Source: Saprospiraceae bacterium (lineage in GTDB: Bacteria > Bacteroidota > Bacteroidia > Chitinophagales > Saprospiraceae). From it: DNA of 64,000 nucleotides. Position 1 is the stretch's first letter. Each line of letters opens with the position of its first letter. Location: assembly GCA_016719855.1 (NCBI GenBank), contig JADJYH010000087.1, positions 1-64,000 on the forward strand, given 5' to 3'. Made by a program: the position numbers and the translations under genes. The notes beneath the pieces were generated by a model. It ran no database searches and was not told the DNA's origin. It saw only the letters and a list, made by a program, of their open reading frames with translations. Below are positions 55,599-64,000 of the stretch, in pieces.

Positions 55599-56681
55599 TC
55601 ATACCATTTCCACGGCTTTGGCAGCCATTTCCCCCACCTTCCCCGCCACCAAATCCCCCATCTCCGAGCACCGCACCGTCTTCTCCGCCTGCAAATCAGA
55701 AGTGCCATACCCCGCTTCCAGCACCGATTTCACCGCCTCCCGAACCGTGTTCGCCTCTTCGCCGAGGCCGAGGTGGTCGAGGAGCATGGCGGCGCTGAGG
55801 ATGGCGGCCAAGGGGTTGGCGATGTCCTTGCCAGCGGCCTGTGGGTAGCTGCCGTGTATCGGCTCGAAGAGCGCCACTTTTGAGCCGACCGAGGCCGAGG
55901 GCAACATGCCGAGCGAGCCTGCCAGCACACTGGCCTCGTCGCTGAGGATGTCGCCGAACATGTTCTCCGTCAGCACCACGTCGAAGCTGGTGGGGAACTG
56001 GATGATTTGCATGGCGGCGTTGTCCACGTACATCCAGTCGAGCTGCACGTCGGGGTACTCGGCGGCACCGAGGTCGAAGACGATTTTGCGCCAGAAGCGG
56101 CTGGTTTCCAGCACGTTGGCCTTGTCCACGAGGGTCAGTTTGTTGCGGCGCAGCCGGGCGTACTCGAAGGCCAGCCGGGCGATGCGCTCGACTTCTATTT
56201 TGGTGTAAACGCAGTTGTCAAAGGCGCTGTCCTCGGTCTTGCCTTTTTCCCCGAAATAGATGCCGCCCGTCAGTTCCCGGAAGATGACGAAGTCCACGCC
56301 CCGCACTTTTTCTTCCCGCAGCGGCGATAGGTGCAGCAGGTTCGGATAGACCGTCACCGGACGGATATTGGCGAAGAGGCCAAGGCTTTTGCGCAAGCGC
56401 AAGAGGCCCTGCTCGGGGCGCACCTTGGCCGTCGGGTCGTTGTCGAACCGGGGGTGGCCGATGGCACCGAACAGGATGGCGTCGGCGGCCATGCAGGTGT
56501 CCAAGGTCGCCTGCGGCAATGGGTCGCCGTGCTTGTCAATGGCGATGGCGCCCATGTCGGCAAAGTGGCAATCGAAGCTATGACCGTAGGTCGTTTCGAC
56601 GGTTCGGAGCACCTTCAGCGCCTGGTCGGTGACCTCTGGGCCGATGCCGTCGCCGGGTAATATTGCGAGGTTGAAATTCAT
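55599..56681 (-). CDS. leuB: 3-isopropylmalate dehydrogenase
   Basis: 360 residues: LAILPGDGIGPEVTDQALKVL, LFGAIGHPRFD, the substrate region LLRLRKSLGLFANIRPVTVYP, RELTGGIYFGEKG, LVDKANVLETSRFWRK, VDNAAMQIIQFPTSFDVVLTENMFGDILSDEASVLAGSLGMLPSAS and the NAD site PIHGSYPQAAGKDIANPLAAILSAAMLL. It makes 2-oxoisocaproate. Met at 56681 starts at the conserved MNFNLAILPGDG; upstream in-frame Met codons add non-conserved residues. It follows leuD. Confidence 0.95.
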   Translation of the reverse strand: MNFNLAILPGDGIGPEVTDQALKVLRTVETTYGHSFDCHFADMGAIAIDKHGDPLPQATLDTCMAADAILFGAIGHPRFDNDPTAKVRPEQGLLRLRKSLGLFANIRPVTVYPNLLHLSPLREEKVRGVDFVIFRELTGGIYFGEKGKTEDSAFDNCVYTKIEVERIARLAFEYARLRRNKLTLVDKANVLETSRFWRKIVFDLGAAEYPDVQLDWMYVDNAAMQIIQFPTSFDVVLTENMFGDILSDEASVLAGSLGMLPSASVGSKVALFEPIHGSYPQAAGKDIANPLAAILSAAMLLDHLGLGEEANTVREAVKSVLEAGYGTSDLQAEKTVRCSEMGDLVAGKVGEMAAKAVEMV

Positions 56682-56760
56682 GTCTTTTTGCATCCTCTGT
56701 GTCCCTGTGTGTCTCGTGCCCCGTGTTTTCTTTGGAGGCCGGAACACCAGGAAAACAGCA

Positions 56761-57372
56761 TTAGATTAAAACTTCTTTCTTTTCTCCTTCACGCACCCGC
56801 TCGAACTCCTCAATTTCATCTTTTAGGCTCAGCAAATAATCAATATCATCATACCCATTCAGCATACAAACCTTGCGGAACGGGTCAATGTCGAACTGTT
56901 CCTCCCGCTCCGTGCCAGCGATGGCGATGGTCTGGTGCTCCAAGCTCACGATGAACTTGGTCTGCGGGTCGTTTTCGATGGCCGTGAACATTTCATGCAA
57001 AAACGCTGGCGAAACCTGCACGGGCAACAGGCCATTGTTCAAGGCATTTCCTCGAAAAATATCGGCGAAGAAGCTGCTGACCACGACCTTGAAGCCGTAG
57101 TCCGTCAGCGACCAAGCGGCGTGTTCCCGGCTGCTGCCGCAACCAAAGTTCTTGCCCGCTACGAGGATTTTACCGCTGTACGTCGGGTTGTTCAGCACAA
57201 AATCGGCCTTGGGGCTGCCGTCGGGGTGATAGCGCCAGTCCCGGAAAAGGTTGTCGCCAAAACCCTCCCTCGTCGTGGCCTTCAGGAAGCGGGCGGGGAT
57301 GATTTGGTCTGTGTCCACGTCTTCCATGGGGAGGGGGACTGCGGTGGAGATTATATGGGTGAATTTTTCCAT
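56761..57372 (-). CDS. leuD: 3-isopropylmalate dehydratase small subunit
   Basis: 203 residues: PMEDVDTDQIIPARFLKATTREGFGDNLFRDWR, VAGKNFGCGSSREHAAWSLTDYGFKVVVSSFFADIFRGNALNNGLLPV. These are the LeuD swivel-domain motifs. It pairs with LeuC to isomerise isopropylmalate. Co-directional with leuC upstream and leuB downstream. Confidence 0.95.
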   Translation of the reverse strand: MEKFTHIISTAVPLPMEDVDTDQIIPARFLKATTREGFGDNLFRDWRYHPDGSPKADFVLNNPTYSGKILVAGKNFGCGSSREHAAWSLTDYGFKVVVSSFFADIFRGNALNNGLLPVQVSPAFLHEMFTAIENDPQTKFIVSLEHQTIAIAGTEREEQFDIDPFRKVCMLNGYDDIDYLLSLKDEIEEFERVREGEKKEVLI

Positions 57373-57424
57373 TGCTCTGATTTTCTTTTTGATTTAAGAT
57401 TTGCCCGCGGCACCCCCAATCTGG

Positions 57425-57455
57425 AATCTTAAATCATGTAATCTGCAATCTTAAA

Positions 57456-57459
<4 letters not shown>
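57425..57459. repeat. 35-nt dispersed repeat, second copy (leuC-leuD gap)
   Basis: Exact copy of 36514-36548. It touches the corrected leuC stop codon at 57456-57458. A partial complementary segment (GATTTAAGATT) near 57391 makes a degenerate palindrome. Confidence 0.8.
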
Positions 57460-58852
<1,393 letters not shown>

Positions 58853-58905
58853 TGTTTTTAATTATATCGAATCCGGTATAATTGAAATCCGGCTTCTTAT
58901 TTCCC

Positions 58906-58913
58906 TATATTTG
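58906..58913 (+). promoter_or_regulatory. Promoter of the MNT/HEPN module (TATATTTG)
   Basis: An exact TANNTTTG -7 box with an upstream TTG at 58882-58884 and a 21-nt spacer, a good Bacteroidota -33/-7 arrangement. It lies 42 nt before the nucleotidyltransferase start. Confidence 0.55.
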
Positions 58914-58955
58914 CCTTGAAAACTTCGAACTTTGCTTTAAAATTTTCAAAGTAAA

Positions 58956-59309
58956 ATGGTCATTTCAGATGCTCAAATAGCTGCGGTCGTAAAGGCGATA
59001 GTTGAAAACTACCAGCCTGAACAGGTCATCCTTTTCGGCTCTTATGCCGCTGGAAAAGCGGGTGACGATAGCGACCTTGACTTGGCCATCGTCAAAAAAA
59101 CCTCGCAGCCTTGGCCAAAACGGGGCAGCGAAGTCCGCATGGCCATTCGAAAATCTGGTCAAATCCACTTCTTTTCAAAGGACATCCTCGTGTTCACACC
59201 GGAGGAAATGGCCAACCAAAAAGACGATAAATATTCCATCGTCCACGAGATTTTAACCACTGGAAAAACGCTTTATGACCGCTCAGAATCCGCACGACTG
59301 GTTAATTAA
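58956..59309 (+). CDS. MNT-domain nucleotidyltransferase (antitoxin of an MNT/HEPN pair)
   Basis: 117 residues with the minimal nucleotidyltransferase motif ILFGSYAAGKAGDDSDLDLAIV at about residues 25-46 and a third acidic position in SGQIHFFSKDILVF. In MNT/HEPN systems this protein neutralises the HEPN RNase by adding AMP to it. It overlaps the HEPN gene by 35 nt, the usual arrangement. Confidence 0.88.
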   Translation: MVISDAQIAAVVKAIVENYQPEQVILFGSYAAGKAGDDSDLDLAIVKKTSQPWPKRGSEVRMAIRKSGQIHFFSKDILVFTPEEMANQKDDKYSIVHEILTTGKTLYDRSESARLVN

Positions 59310-59682
59310 GGCCGAGCGAGACCTTGGGCTGGCTCAAGATGCTTTCCAGATGGACAAGGACTACTGGGATATCATCTGCTACCATTGCCAACAGGCTACC
59401 GAGAAATTTTTCAAAGCCTATCTCATCCATTTCAACATAACTTTCCCAAGGACGCACGACCTAGAACTATTGCTGAACCTGATGGCAACGCATGAAACAC
59501 TGCCGCCGGATTTCCTCGAAAATGCATTGGCCATTAACGATTACAGCGTTCACGTCAGGTATCCTGGCTTCCCATTTGACCCGTCCAATGTTGAAGCAGC
59601 AGATGCAATTTCAATTGCCAAAACCTTCCGCCAGTACGTCCTTCAAAAGATTTCTCCAACATCCGTTGATGAGGAAGAGTAG
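59275..59682 (+). CDS. HEPN-domain protein (toxin of an MNT/HEPN pair)
   Basis: 135 residues, HEPN fold: DWLIKAERDLGLAQDAFQ, IICYHCQQATEKFFKAYLIHFNITFPRTHDLELLLNL, and the C-terminal NDYSVHVRYPGFPFDPSNVEAADAISIAKTFRQYV. HEPN toxins are RNases. It converges on leuA with 6 nt between stops. Confidence 0.88.
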   Translation: MTAQNPHDWLIKAERDLGLAQDAFQMDKDYWDIICYHCQQATEKFFKAYLIHFNITFPRTHDLELLLNLMATHETLPPDFLENALAINDYSVHVRYPGFPFDPSNVEAADAISIAKTFRQYVLQKISPTSVDEEE

Positions 59683-59688
59683 TTTATT

Positions 59689-60852
59689 TTATACTGCTAC
59701 AGCTTCCCGCACCGGACTCAAAATCTCCATCAAATCCTCGTCCCCCACCTCCTTTTTACTATCCGCAACTTGCAGGAAAGTCACATACACCGTGTCCAGT
59801 TCATCCTTCGTCAAATTGACGCCGAGGCACTTCGCCCGGTAGGCCAGCGCCGCCCGGCCACTGCGGGCAGTCAGCACGATTTTCGAGTGGTCAACGCCGA
59901 CTTCCAGCGGGTCAATGATTTCGTAGGTCTCCCGTTTTTTGATAACGCCGTCCTGGTGGATGCCGCTGCTGTGGGCAAAGGCGTTCGCCCCGACGATGGC
60001 CTTGTTGGGCTGCACCACGACGCCCATTTTCTCCGAAACCAACTGGCTGGTGGGGTTCAGCAGGCGGGTGTTGATGCCCGTGGTGTAGCCGAGGTCGGGG
60101 TGCTGGCGCAAAATCATGACGACCTCCTCCAGCGAGGTGTTGCCCGCCCGCTCGCCGATGCCGTTGATGGTGCACTCGACCTGCCGGGCGCCGCCGATGA
60201 CGCCGCTGATGGAGTTGGCGGTGGCGAGGCCAAGGTCGTTATGGCAATGCGTGGCGAGGATGGCCTTCTCGATGCCCCGCACGTTTTCGTAGAGGTACTT
60301 GATTTTTGCGCCGTACTGTTCCGGCAGGCAGTAGCCCGTGGTGTCGGGGATGTTGAGCACGGTGGCCCCGGCCTTGATGGCGGCTTCGAGCACACGTGCG
60401 AGGAACTCGTTGTCGGCACGGCCAGCGTCCTCGGCGTAGAATTCCACGTCTTCGACAAACGATTTGGCGTATTTCACCGCAGCGGCGGCACGGTATAGGA
60501 TGTCGTCTGGCGTGGTTTGCAATTTGTAACGGATGTGCATTTCCGACACGCCGATGCCCGTGTGGATGCGGGGGCGGACGGCACCCTCCAGCGACTCGGC
60601 AGCGACCTTGATGTCCTTTTCAATGGCCCGGCTCAAGCCGCAAACAGTTGGGCGGCGAACAGCATTGGCGACCCTGCGCACGGCTTCAAAGTCTCCGGGG
60701 CTGCTGATGGGGAAGCCCGCCTCGATGACGTCCACCCCCAATTCTTCGAGTGCTCGGGCGATTTCGATTTTTTGCACCGTGTTTAGCTTACAGCCGGGCA
60801 CTTGTTCGCCGTCGCGGAGGGTGGTGTCGAATATTTGGATTTGTGTAGCCAT
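59689..60852 (-). CDS. leuA: 2-isopropylmalate synthase, short form
   Basis: 387 residues: FDTTLRDGEQVPGCKLNTVQKIEIARALEELGVDVIEAGFP, NIPDTTGYCLPEQYGAKIKYL, ATHCHNDLGLATANSISGVIGGARQVECTINGIGERAGN and HQDGVIKKRETYEII. The catalytic barrel and part of the subdomain are present, but the C-terminal leucine-binding regulatory domain is absent, as in other Bacteroidota short forms. Leucine feedback must therefore differ. First step of leucine synthesis; separated from leuC by the MNT/HEPN pair. Confidence 0.93.
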   Translation of the reverse strand: MATQIQIFDTTLRDGEQVPGCKLNTVQKIEIARALEELGVDVIEAGFPISSPGDFEAVRRVANAVRRPTVCGLSRAIEKDIKVAAESLEGAVRPRIHTGIGVSEMHIRYKLQTTPDDILYRAAAAVKYAKSFVEDVEFYAEDAGRADNEFLARVLEAAIKAGATVLNIPDTTGYCLPEQYGAKIKYLYENVRGIEKAILATHCHNDLGLATANSISGVIGGARQVECTINGIGERAGNTSLEEVVMILRQHPDLGYTTGINTRLLNPTSQLVSEKMGVVVQPNKAIVGANAFAHSSGIHQDGVIKKRETYEIIDPLEVGVDHSKIVLTARSGRAALAYRAKCLGVNLTKDELDTVYVTFLQVADSKKEVGDEDLMEILSPVREAVAV

Positions 60853-60858
60853 TATTTC

Positions 60859-60897
60859 GGGTTGATCACGGTTGATAGAAGTTGATAAGGGTTGATT
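60859..60897. repeat. GGTTGATA-type tandem repeat upstream of leuA
   Basis: Degenerate GGTTGATAAG units in the leuA leader, between its start codon and the predicted -7 box. Confidence 0.6.
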
Positions 60898-60923
60898 TGG
60901 GACAGTGGTTTATGTTTGTGATT

Positions 60924-60931
60924 CAAAAGTA
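60924..60931 (-). promoter_or_regulatory. Candidate -7 box of leuA (TACTTTTG)
   Basis: A minus-strand TANNTTTG match 72 nt upstream of the leuA start. The nearest TTG (60957-60959) gives a spacer of 25 nt, longer than usual, so only moderate support. Confidence 0.35.
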
Positions 60932-61032
60932 GCCCTGCCCTACCCTGCTGGGAAATCAAGTTTTTGGCGTTCTCCTATTTCAAGTTAGTATTGATTTGAT
61001 TCTATTTTATTGAAAATCAATTACTTAGCGCA

Positions 61033-61213
61033 TTGTCATCTACGATGACAAACCCGCGAGGAGGATGGTTACACGGATTGAGCGGATTAGGCGGGTGAAA
61101 AAGGATTTATTCAAAGCTAATCCGTCTAAATCAGTCCAATCCGCCCAATCCGTGTTCCCATCCTCCTCGCGAGAAATCAACTTTTTATCAACCCTTATCA
61201 ACTTTTATCAACC
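61033..61213. repeat. Compound palindromes in the leuA/helical-protein gap
   Basis: TTGTCATC-TAC-GATGACAA forms a tight 8-bp hairpin at 61033-61051. A larger palindrome spans 61055-61172, with CGCGAGGAGGATGG pairing with CCATCCTCCTCGCG and ACACGGATTG.GCGGATT pairing with its near complement. GGTTGATAAG-type units (61177-61213) follow just before the gene. No gene is seen in this gap. Confidence 0.75.
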
Positions 61214-61224
61214 AAAAGAAGCCA

Positions 61225-62781
61225 GTGGCCAAACAACGCACCGACGACCTCCTCCAACTCATCCGCACCCTGACGCAGGGCGAAAAGCGGCAGTTCCGCC
61301 TGTTTGCGAAGCGCAACTCGTCGTCGGAAGACCTGCTGTTCCTACAGCTCTTCGATGTGCTGGACAAGCGGGGCGAGTACGACGAGGCGGCCATTTTGAA
61401 GAAAATCCCTTCGGTAAAAAAAGAGCAACTGCCCAACCTCAAGGCGCACCTCTACGGCCAGTTGCTGACCAGCCTGCGGCTGCTGGGGCGCGGGCGCAAT
61501 GAGGATATTCTTCTTCGGGAAAACATAGACTACGCCCACGTGCTGTACGACAAGGGGCTTTACAGGCAGGCACTCGATTTGCTCGCAAAAAACAAGGAAA
61601 AAGCCCTCGCCGGGGAGTTCAAATCACTGGCGCTGGAGATGCTGGAGTTTGAGAAACTGATTGAGGGTCAATACATTACGAGGAGCATCGAAGGGCGGGC
61701 GCAGGAGCTGGCGGAGCAGACGCTGGCCATCAGCCGGGCGCTTTCGCAGACGCATGAATTTTCCAATTTGGCACTCCAGATGTACGGCCTCTACCTAAAA
61801 ATCGGCTTCGTGCGCAACGAACGGGACTACTACTTCGTGAAGGAATTTTTCAACGCCCGTTTGCCGCAGGCGAGGTTTGAGGAACTGGATTTTACCGGCA
61901 AAATCTATTTTTGCCAAGCGCATGTCTGGCTGCACCATATCTGTCAGGAATTTGCTCCTTGCTACCGCTACGCCCAGCGCTGGGTGGACTTATTTTCTGA
62001 GAATACGGCGATGAAGCAGTTGCACCCGGTTTTTTACCTGAAAGGGCTGCACAACCTCCTTAGCGTCCTTTTCAATAGCCTGCACGACGAGCGCTTCGAG
62101 GTGGGCCTTCGGCAATTGGAGATATTCCCCATGCAGGTGGATTTCAGCCAAAACCGCAATGTGGAGGGGCTTTACCACCTCTACCGAAACATCCACCAAA
62201 TCAACGCTTTTTACCTCAATGGCGACTATTCGGAGGGCGTGAAAATCATCCCCGGCCTCTCCGAACTCCTCGACACCAACCCGTTCAACTGGGACGCCAA
62301 CCGCATCCTCGTTTTCCAGTACCGCATCGCCTGTCTGTACTTCGGCAACGCTGACCACAGCCATGCCATTGATTTTTTGAACAAAATCATTAATCAAAAA
62401 ACGATTGACTACCGTGCTGATATCCAGTGCTTTGCGAGGATTTTGAACCTCATCGCCCATTTCGAGCTGGGCAATTCGGAATTGGTGGAGTACCAAGTGA
62501 AATCTGTGTACCGCTTCCTTTTGCATGTGGAGGATTTGCAGCAGGTGCAGCGTGAAATTTTCCAGTTCCTTCGGCGCACAACGGGCATTCAACCAAGCGC
62601 CCTGATGCAGGAGTTCAGAAACTTACACGACCGCCTTTTGCCCTTGCAAAACGACCCATTTGAGCGGCGGCCATTCTTGTACCTCGATATTATTTCGTGG
62701 CTGGAGTCTAAACTGGAAGGGCGTCCCATCCAGAAAATTATCCGCGAAAAAAGCGAGGCGAGGGTGTTGCGGAGAGGGTAA
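61225..62781 (+). CDS. Helical-repeat protein of unknown function (518 aa)
   Basis: A cytosolic, all-helical protein starting with GTG (MAKQRTDDLLQLIRTLTQGEKRQFRLFAKR). It has TPR-like helix pairs throughout (ENIDYAHVLYDKGLYRQALDLLAKNKEKAL, IACLYFGNADHSHAIDFLNKIINQ). No catalytic motif, signal or TM segment. It looks like a Bacteroidota-specific protein seen as hypothetical; TPR-like sequences suggest protein-protein binding. The upstream palindromes separate it from leuA. Confidence 0.75.
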   Translation: MAKQRTDDLLQLIRTLTQGEKRQFRLFAKRNSSSEDLLFLQLFDVLDKRGEYDEAAILKKIPSVKKEQLPNLKAHLYGQLLTSLRLLGRGRNEDILLRENIDYAHVLYDKGLYRQALDLLAKNKEKALAGEFKSLALEMLEFEKLIEGQYITRSIEGRAQELAEQTLAISRALSQTHEFSNLALQMYGLYLKIGFVRNERDYYFVKEFFNARLPQARFEELDFTGKIYFCQAHVWLHHICQEFAPCYRYAQRWVDLFSENTAMKQLHPVFYLKGLHNLLSVLFNSLHDERFEVGLRQLEIFPMQVDFSQNRNVEGLYHLYRNIHQINAFYLNGDYSEGVKIIPGLSELLDTNPFNWDANRILVFQYRIACLYFGNADHSHAIDFLNKIINQKTIDYRADIQCFARILNLIAHFELGNSELVEYQVKSVYRFLLHVEDLQQVQREIFQFLRRTTGIQPSALMQEFRNLHDRLLPLQNDPFERRPFLYLDIISWLESKLEGRPIQKIIREKSEARVLRRG

Positions 62782-62797
62782 TTTTTTACGTAAATAA

Positions 62798-62816
62798 GTA
62801 CGTACTTACCTACTTA
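62798..62816. repeat. 19-nt repeat (second copy) at the rep gene end
   Basis: GTACGTACTTACCTACTTA, the exact reverse-strand match of 47966-47984 in gltB. It overlaps the stop codon of the replication initiator gene. AAGTA-type units flank it. Confidence 0.6.
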
Positions 62817-64000
62817 TCGTCCTTATTTTTTCTTCCAATTCCTTAATTTTGGGTTCATAGTCGGCGAGTATGCCAGCGAACAAATCGGGGTGCTGGTCAA
62901 CGATGGCCTGGCGCACGAGGTCGCGCAGTACCTTGTCGCGGCGATAGTCTTCCAGTTCCAGTTCCTTCTTGGCCGATTTTTCCTTTTTCTCGACGATGAC
63001 CTTGGCGTAGGGATTATCCTTGAGGCTGGCAATGGCGTCCAGCGTCACGTCCGGCTGGCTGGCCGTGAGTGCCTTTATCTGCTCGTTGATGAGGTCGGCA
63101 GCGGCTTCCCGAAGTTCCTCCACCTCTTGCCGGATGGTCTCCACTACCCTACCTTTCTCCGTTTCTTGCGCCTGTTTCTTGAGCTGTTCTTCCTTGGGGT
63201 CGGTGAAGCCGTTGCGGAGCGCATGGATGAAAAAACCGGGGATGCTGGTCTTGATTTGGCTGTTCACCTTGGCGCGACGGGTGACGCGGATGGCCTGGCT
63301 GACCTGCTCCTCCGAGCAGCCTTCGAGCATCTCCAAAAACGCCGTGGCCGTGACGCCAAACTGCTGCACGACCTCCGCTTGGAACTTGTTAAACAGCGCG
63401 TCTTTGTTGGCTTTTGGCAAAATGTCGGCCACCTCCGACACTGGCACGAGTTGCTTGTGGTCAAAGGGCAGTTCCAGCGGTTTTTGCACCACCTTGCTGC
63501 GCGTGTGCGGCACATCCTCGTCGGGTTTCCTTCGAAAAACGAAGCGTAGACTAACCACTTTTTTGCCCTCCTTGACCTTGATGCAGTCGTTTATCATCAG
63601 GTCGGTGTGCGAGTTGATTTCCTTGATGGCCGGGCTGACCACCCAGCGGAAAAAGTCTGGAAAACGGGGATATTCCTTCGTAATCTCGAACATCCGCTTG
63701 ATTTCTTCGATGTCCAAAGTGCGCTCCCCTATGCTCTCGTATTGCTTGAGCAACTCGTAAACCCTAATAGGGTATGCACCAAGTTTTACCACGTTGCGCA
63801 GGTCGTATGCCGTGAAGTTGCGCTGCAATTGCAGGAAAAACGGCTTCATTTCCTGCTCAATGGTCACATCAATGTACTCTTGGCTCTCGCGGCCAGTGCC
63901 TTCTTGGCCATCCTTCATGTAGTCAATCTTGCGCAGGATATGGTACTGCACCTCGCGGGCCGTCCCATCTTTCTCATAGCTAACGAAGAACGACTTGCTC
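62806..64000 (-). CDS. Rep_3/RepB-family replication initiator, N-terminus outside the window
   Basis: At least 398 residues visible; the frame is open to the window edge (SKSFFVSYEKDGTAREVQYH), so the true start is beyond 64000. It has the winged-helix initiator pattern LQRNFTAYDLRNVVKLGAYPIRVYELLKQYESIGERTLDIEEIKRMFEI, then FPDFFRWVVSPAIKEINSHTDLMI and a second domain. The C-terminal third is strongly coiled-coil (KKQAQETEKGRVVETIRQEVEELREAAADL). Such proteins start plasmid replication. Beside amino-acid biosynthesis genes it suggests an integrated replicon, a domesticated initiator or a large plasmid/chromid. Confidence 0.82.
   Translation of the reverse strand, partial: SKSFFVSYEKDGTAREVQYHILRKIDYMKDGQEGTGRESQEYIDVTIEQEMKPFFLQLQRNFTAYDLRNVVKLGAYPIRVYELLKQYESIGERTLDIEEIKRMFEITKEYPRFPDFFRWVVSPAIKEINSHTDLMINDCIKVKEGKKVVSLRFVFRRKPDEDVPHTRSKVVQKPLELPFDHKQLVPVSEVADILPKANKDALFNKFQAEVVQQFGVTATAFLEMLEGCSEEQVSQAIRVTRRAKVNSQIKTSIPGFFIHALRNGFTDPKEEQLKKQAQETEKGRVVETIRQEVEELREAAADLINEQIKALTASQPDVTLDAIASLKDNPYAKVIVEKKEKSAKKELELEDYRRDKVLRDLVRQAIVDQHPDLFAGILADYEPKIKELEEKIRTISR

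Overview
The window looks like chromosomal DNA of a Bacteroidota species, most likely Saprospiria-like. The reasons are a SusC/SusD nutrient-uptake pair, TANNTTTG-type -7 promoter boxes, BamA-like barrels fused to metallophosphoesterases, a DUF5706/PycTM protein, a leuA without the C-terminal regulatory domain, and many Bacteroidota-style lipoproteins. G+C appears moderate, slightly above 50%. I see no rRNA, tRNA or CRISPR array.

Layout. 0-8.6 kb: a small ORF pair, susD and susC (minus strand, separated by a perfect 27-bp-arm palindrome), then ppdK. 8.9-14.3 kb: accessory genes, namely a YhcG/DUF1016 PDDEXK nuclease, a YncE-propeller/phosphoesterase lipoprotein, a decayed Bro-N antirepressor and an intact KilA-N protein. 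14.4-16.8 kb: a GMC oxidoreductase with its Tat-type small subunit. 17-17.6 kb: a secreted cysteine protein made of four 46-residue repeats. 18-35 kb: a long one-strand envelope/phosphatase cluster (PAP2, two metallophosphoesterase-barrel proteins, a PRPP-synthetase-like small protein, an outer-membrane barrel, a PepSY-like protein, a GAF protein, a tyrosine-phosphatase lipoprotein, an HD-PycTM protein and lipoproteins). 35-43 kb: porin and amt, osmC, metZ-metX, gltD. 43-61 kb: gltB and the ilv/leu pathway (ilvC, ilvN, ilvB, ilvD, leuB, leuD, leuC, leuA) on the minus strand, with three plus-strand toxin-antitoxin modules and an Imm51-like gene set among them. 61-64 kb: a helical-repeat protein and a Rep_3-type replication initiator cut by the window end.

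Main discovery candidate: the transcription units of the 18-35 kb cluster share one promoter-like motif, TGAACAT..G followed by CGTTTT. The GAAC-to-CGTTTT spacing is exactly 16 nt at six sites, with a seventh, weaker site. This is the architecture of an ECF sigma factor promoter, so these genes are probably one regulon. It includes an HD-PycTM membrane protein with no cyclase beside it, a secreted tyrosine phosphatase and two metallophosphoesterase-barrel paralogues with partly lost metal sites.

Second theme: palindromic and tandem intergenic repeats occupy many gaps and also enter genes. A short tandem repeat is translated in frame inside gltD, and a 107-bp palindrome sits at a loop of gltB.

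Quality warning: susC, gltB, ilvC (twice), ilvD, leuC, the tyrosine phosphatase (twice), one metallophosphoesterase-barrel gene and a small gene each carry 1-nt frame breaks, mostly in homopolymers. This looks like sequencing or assembly error rather than gene decay. Those genes are therefore described at full corrected length.
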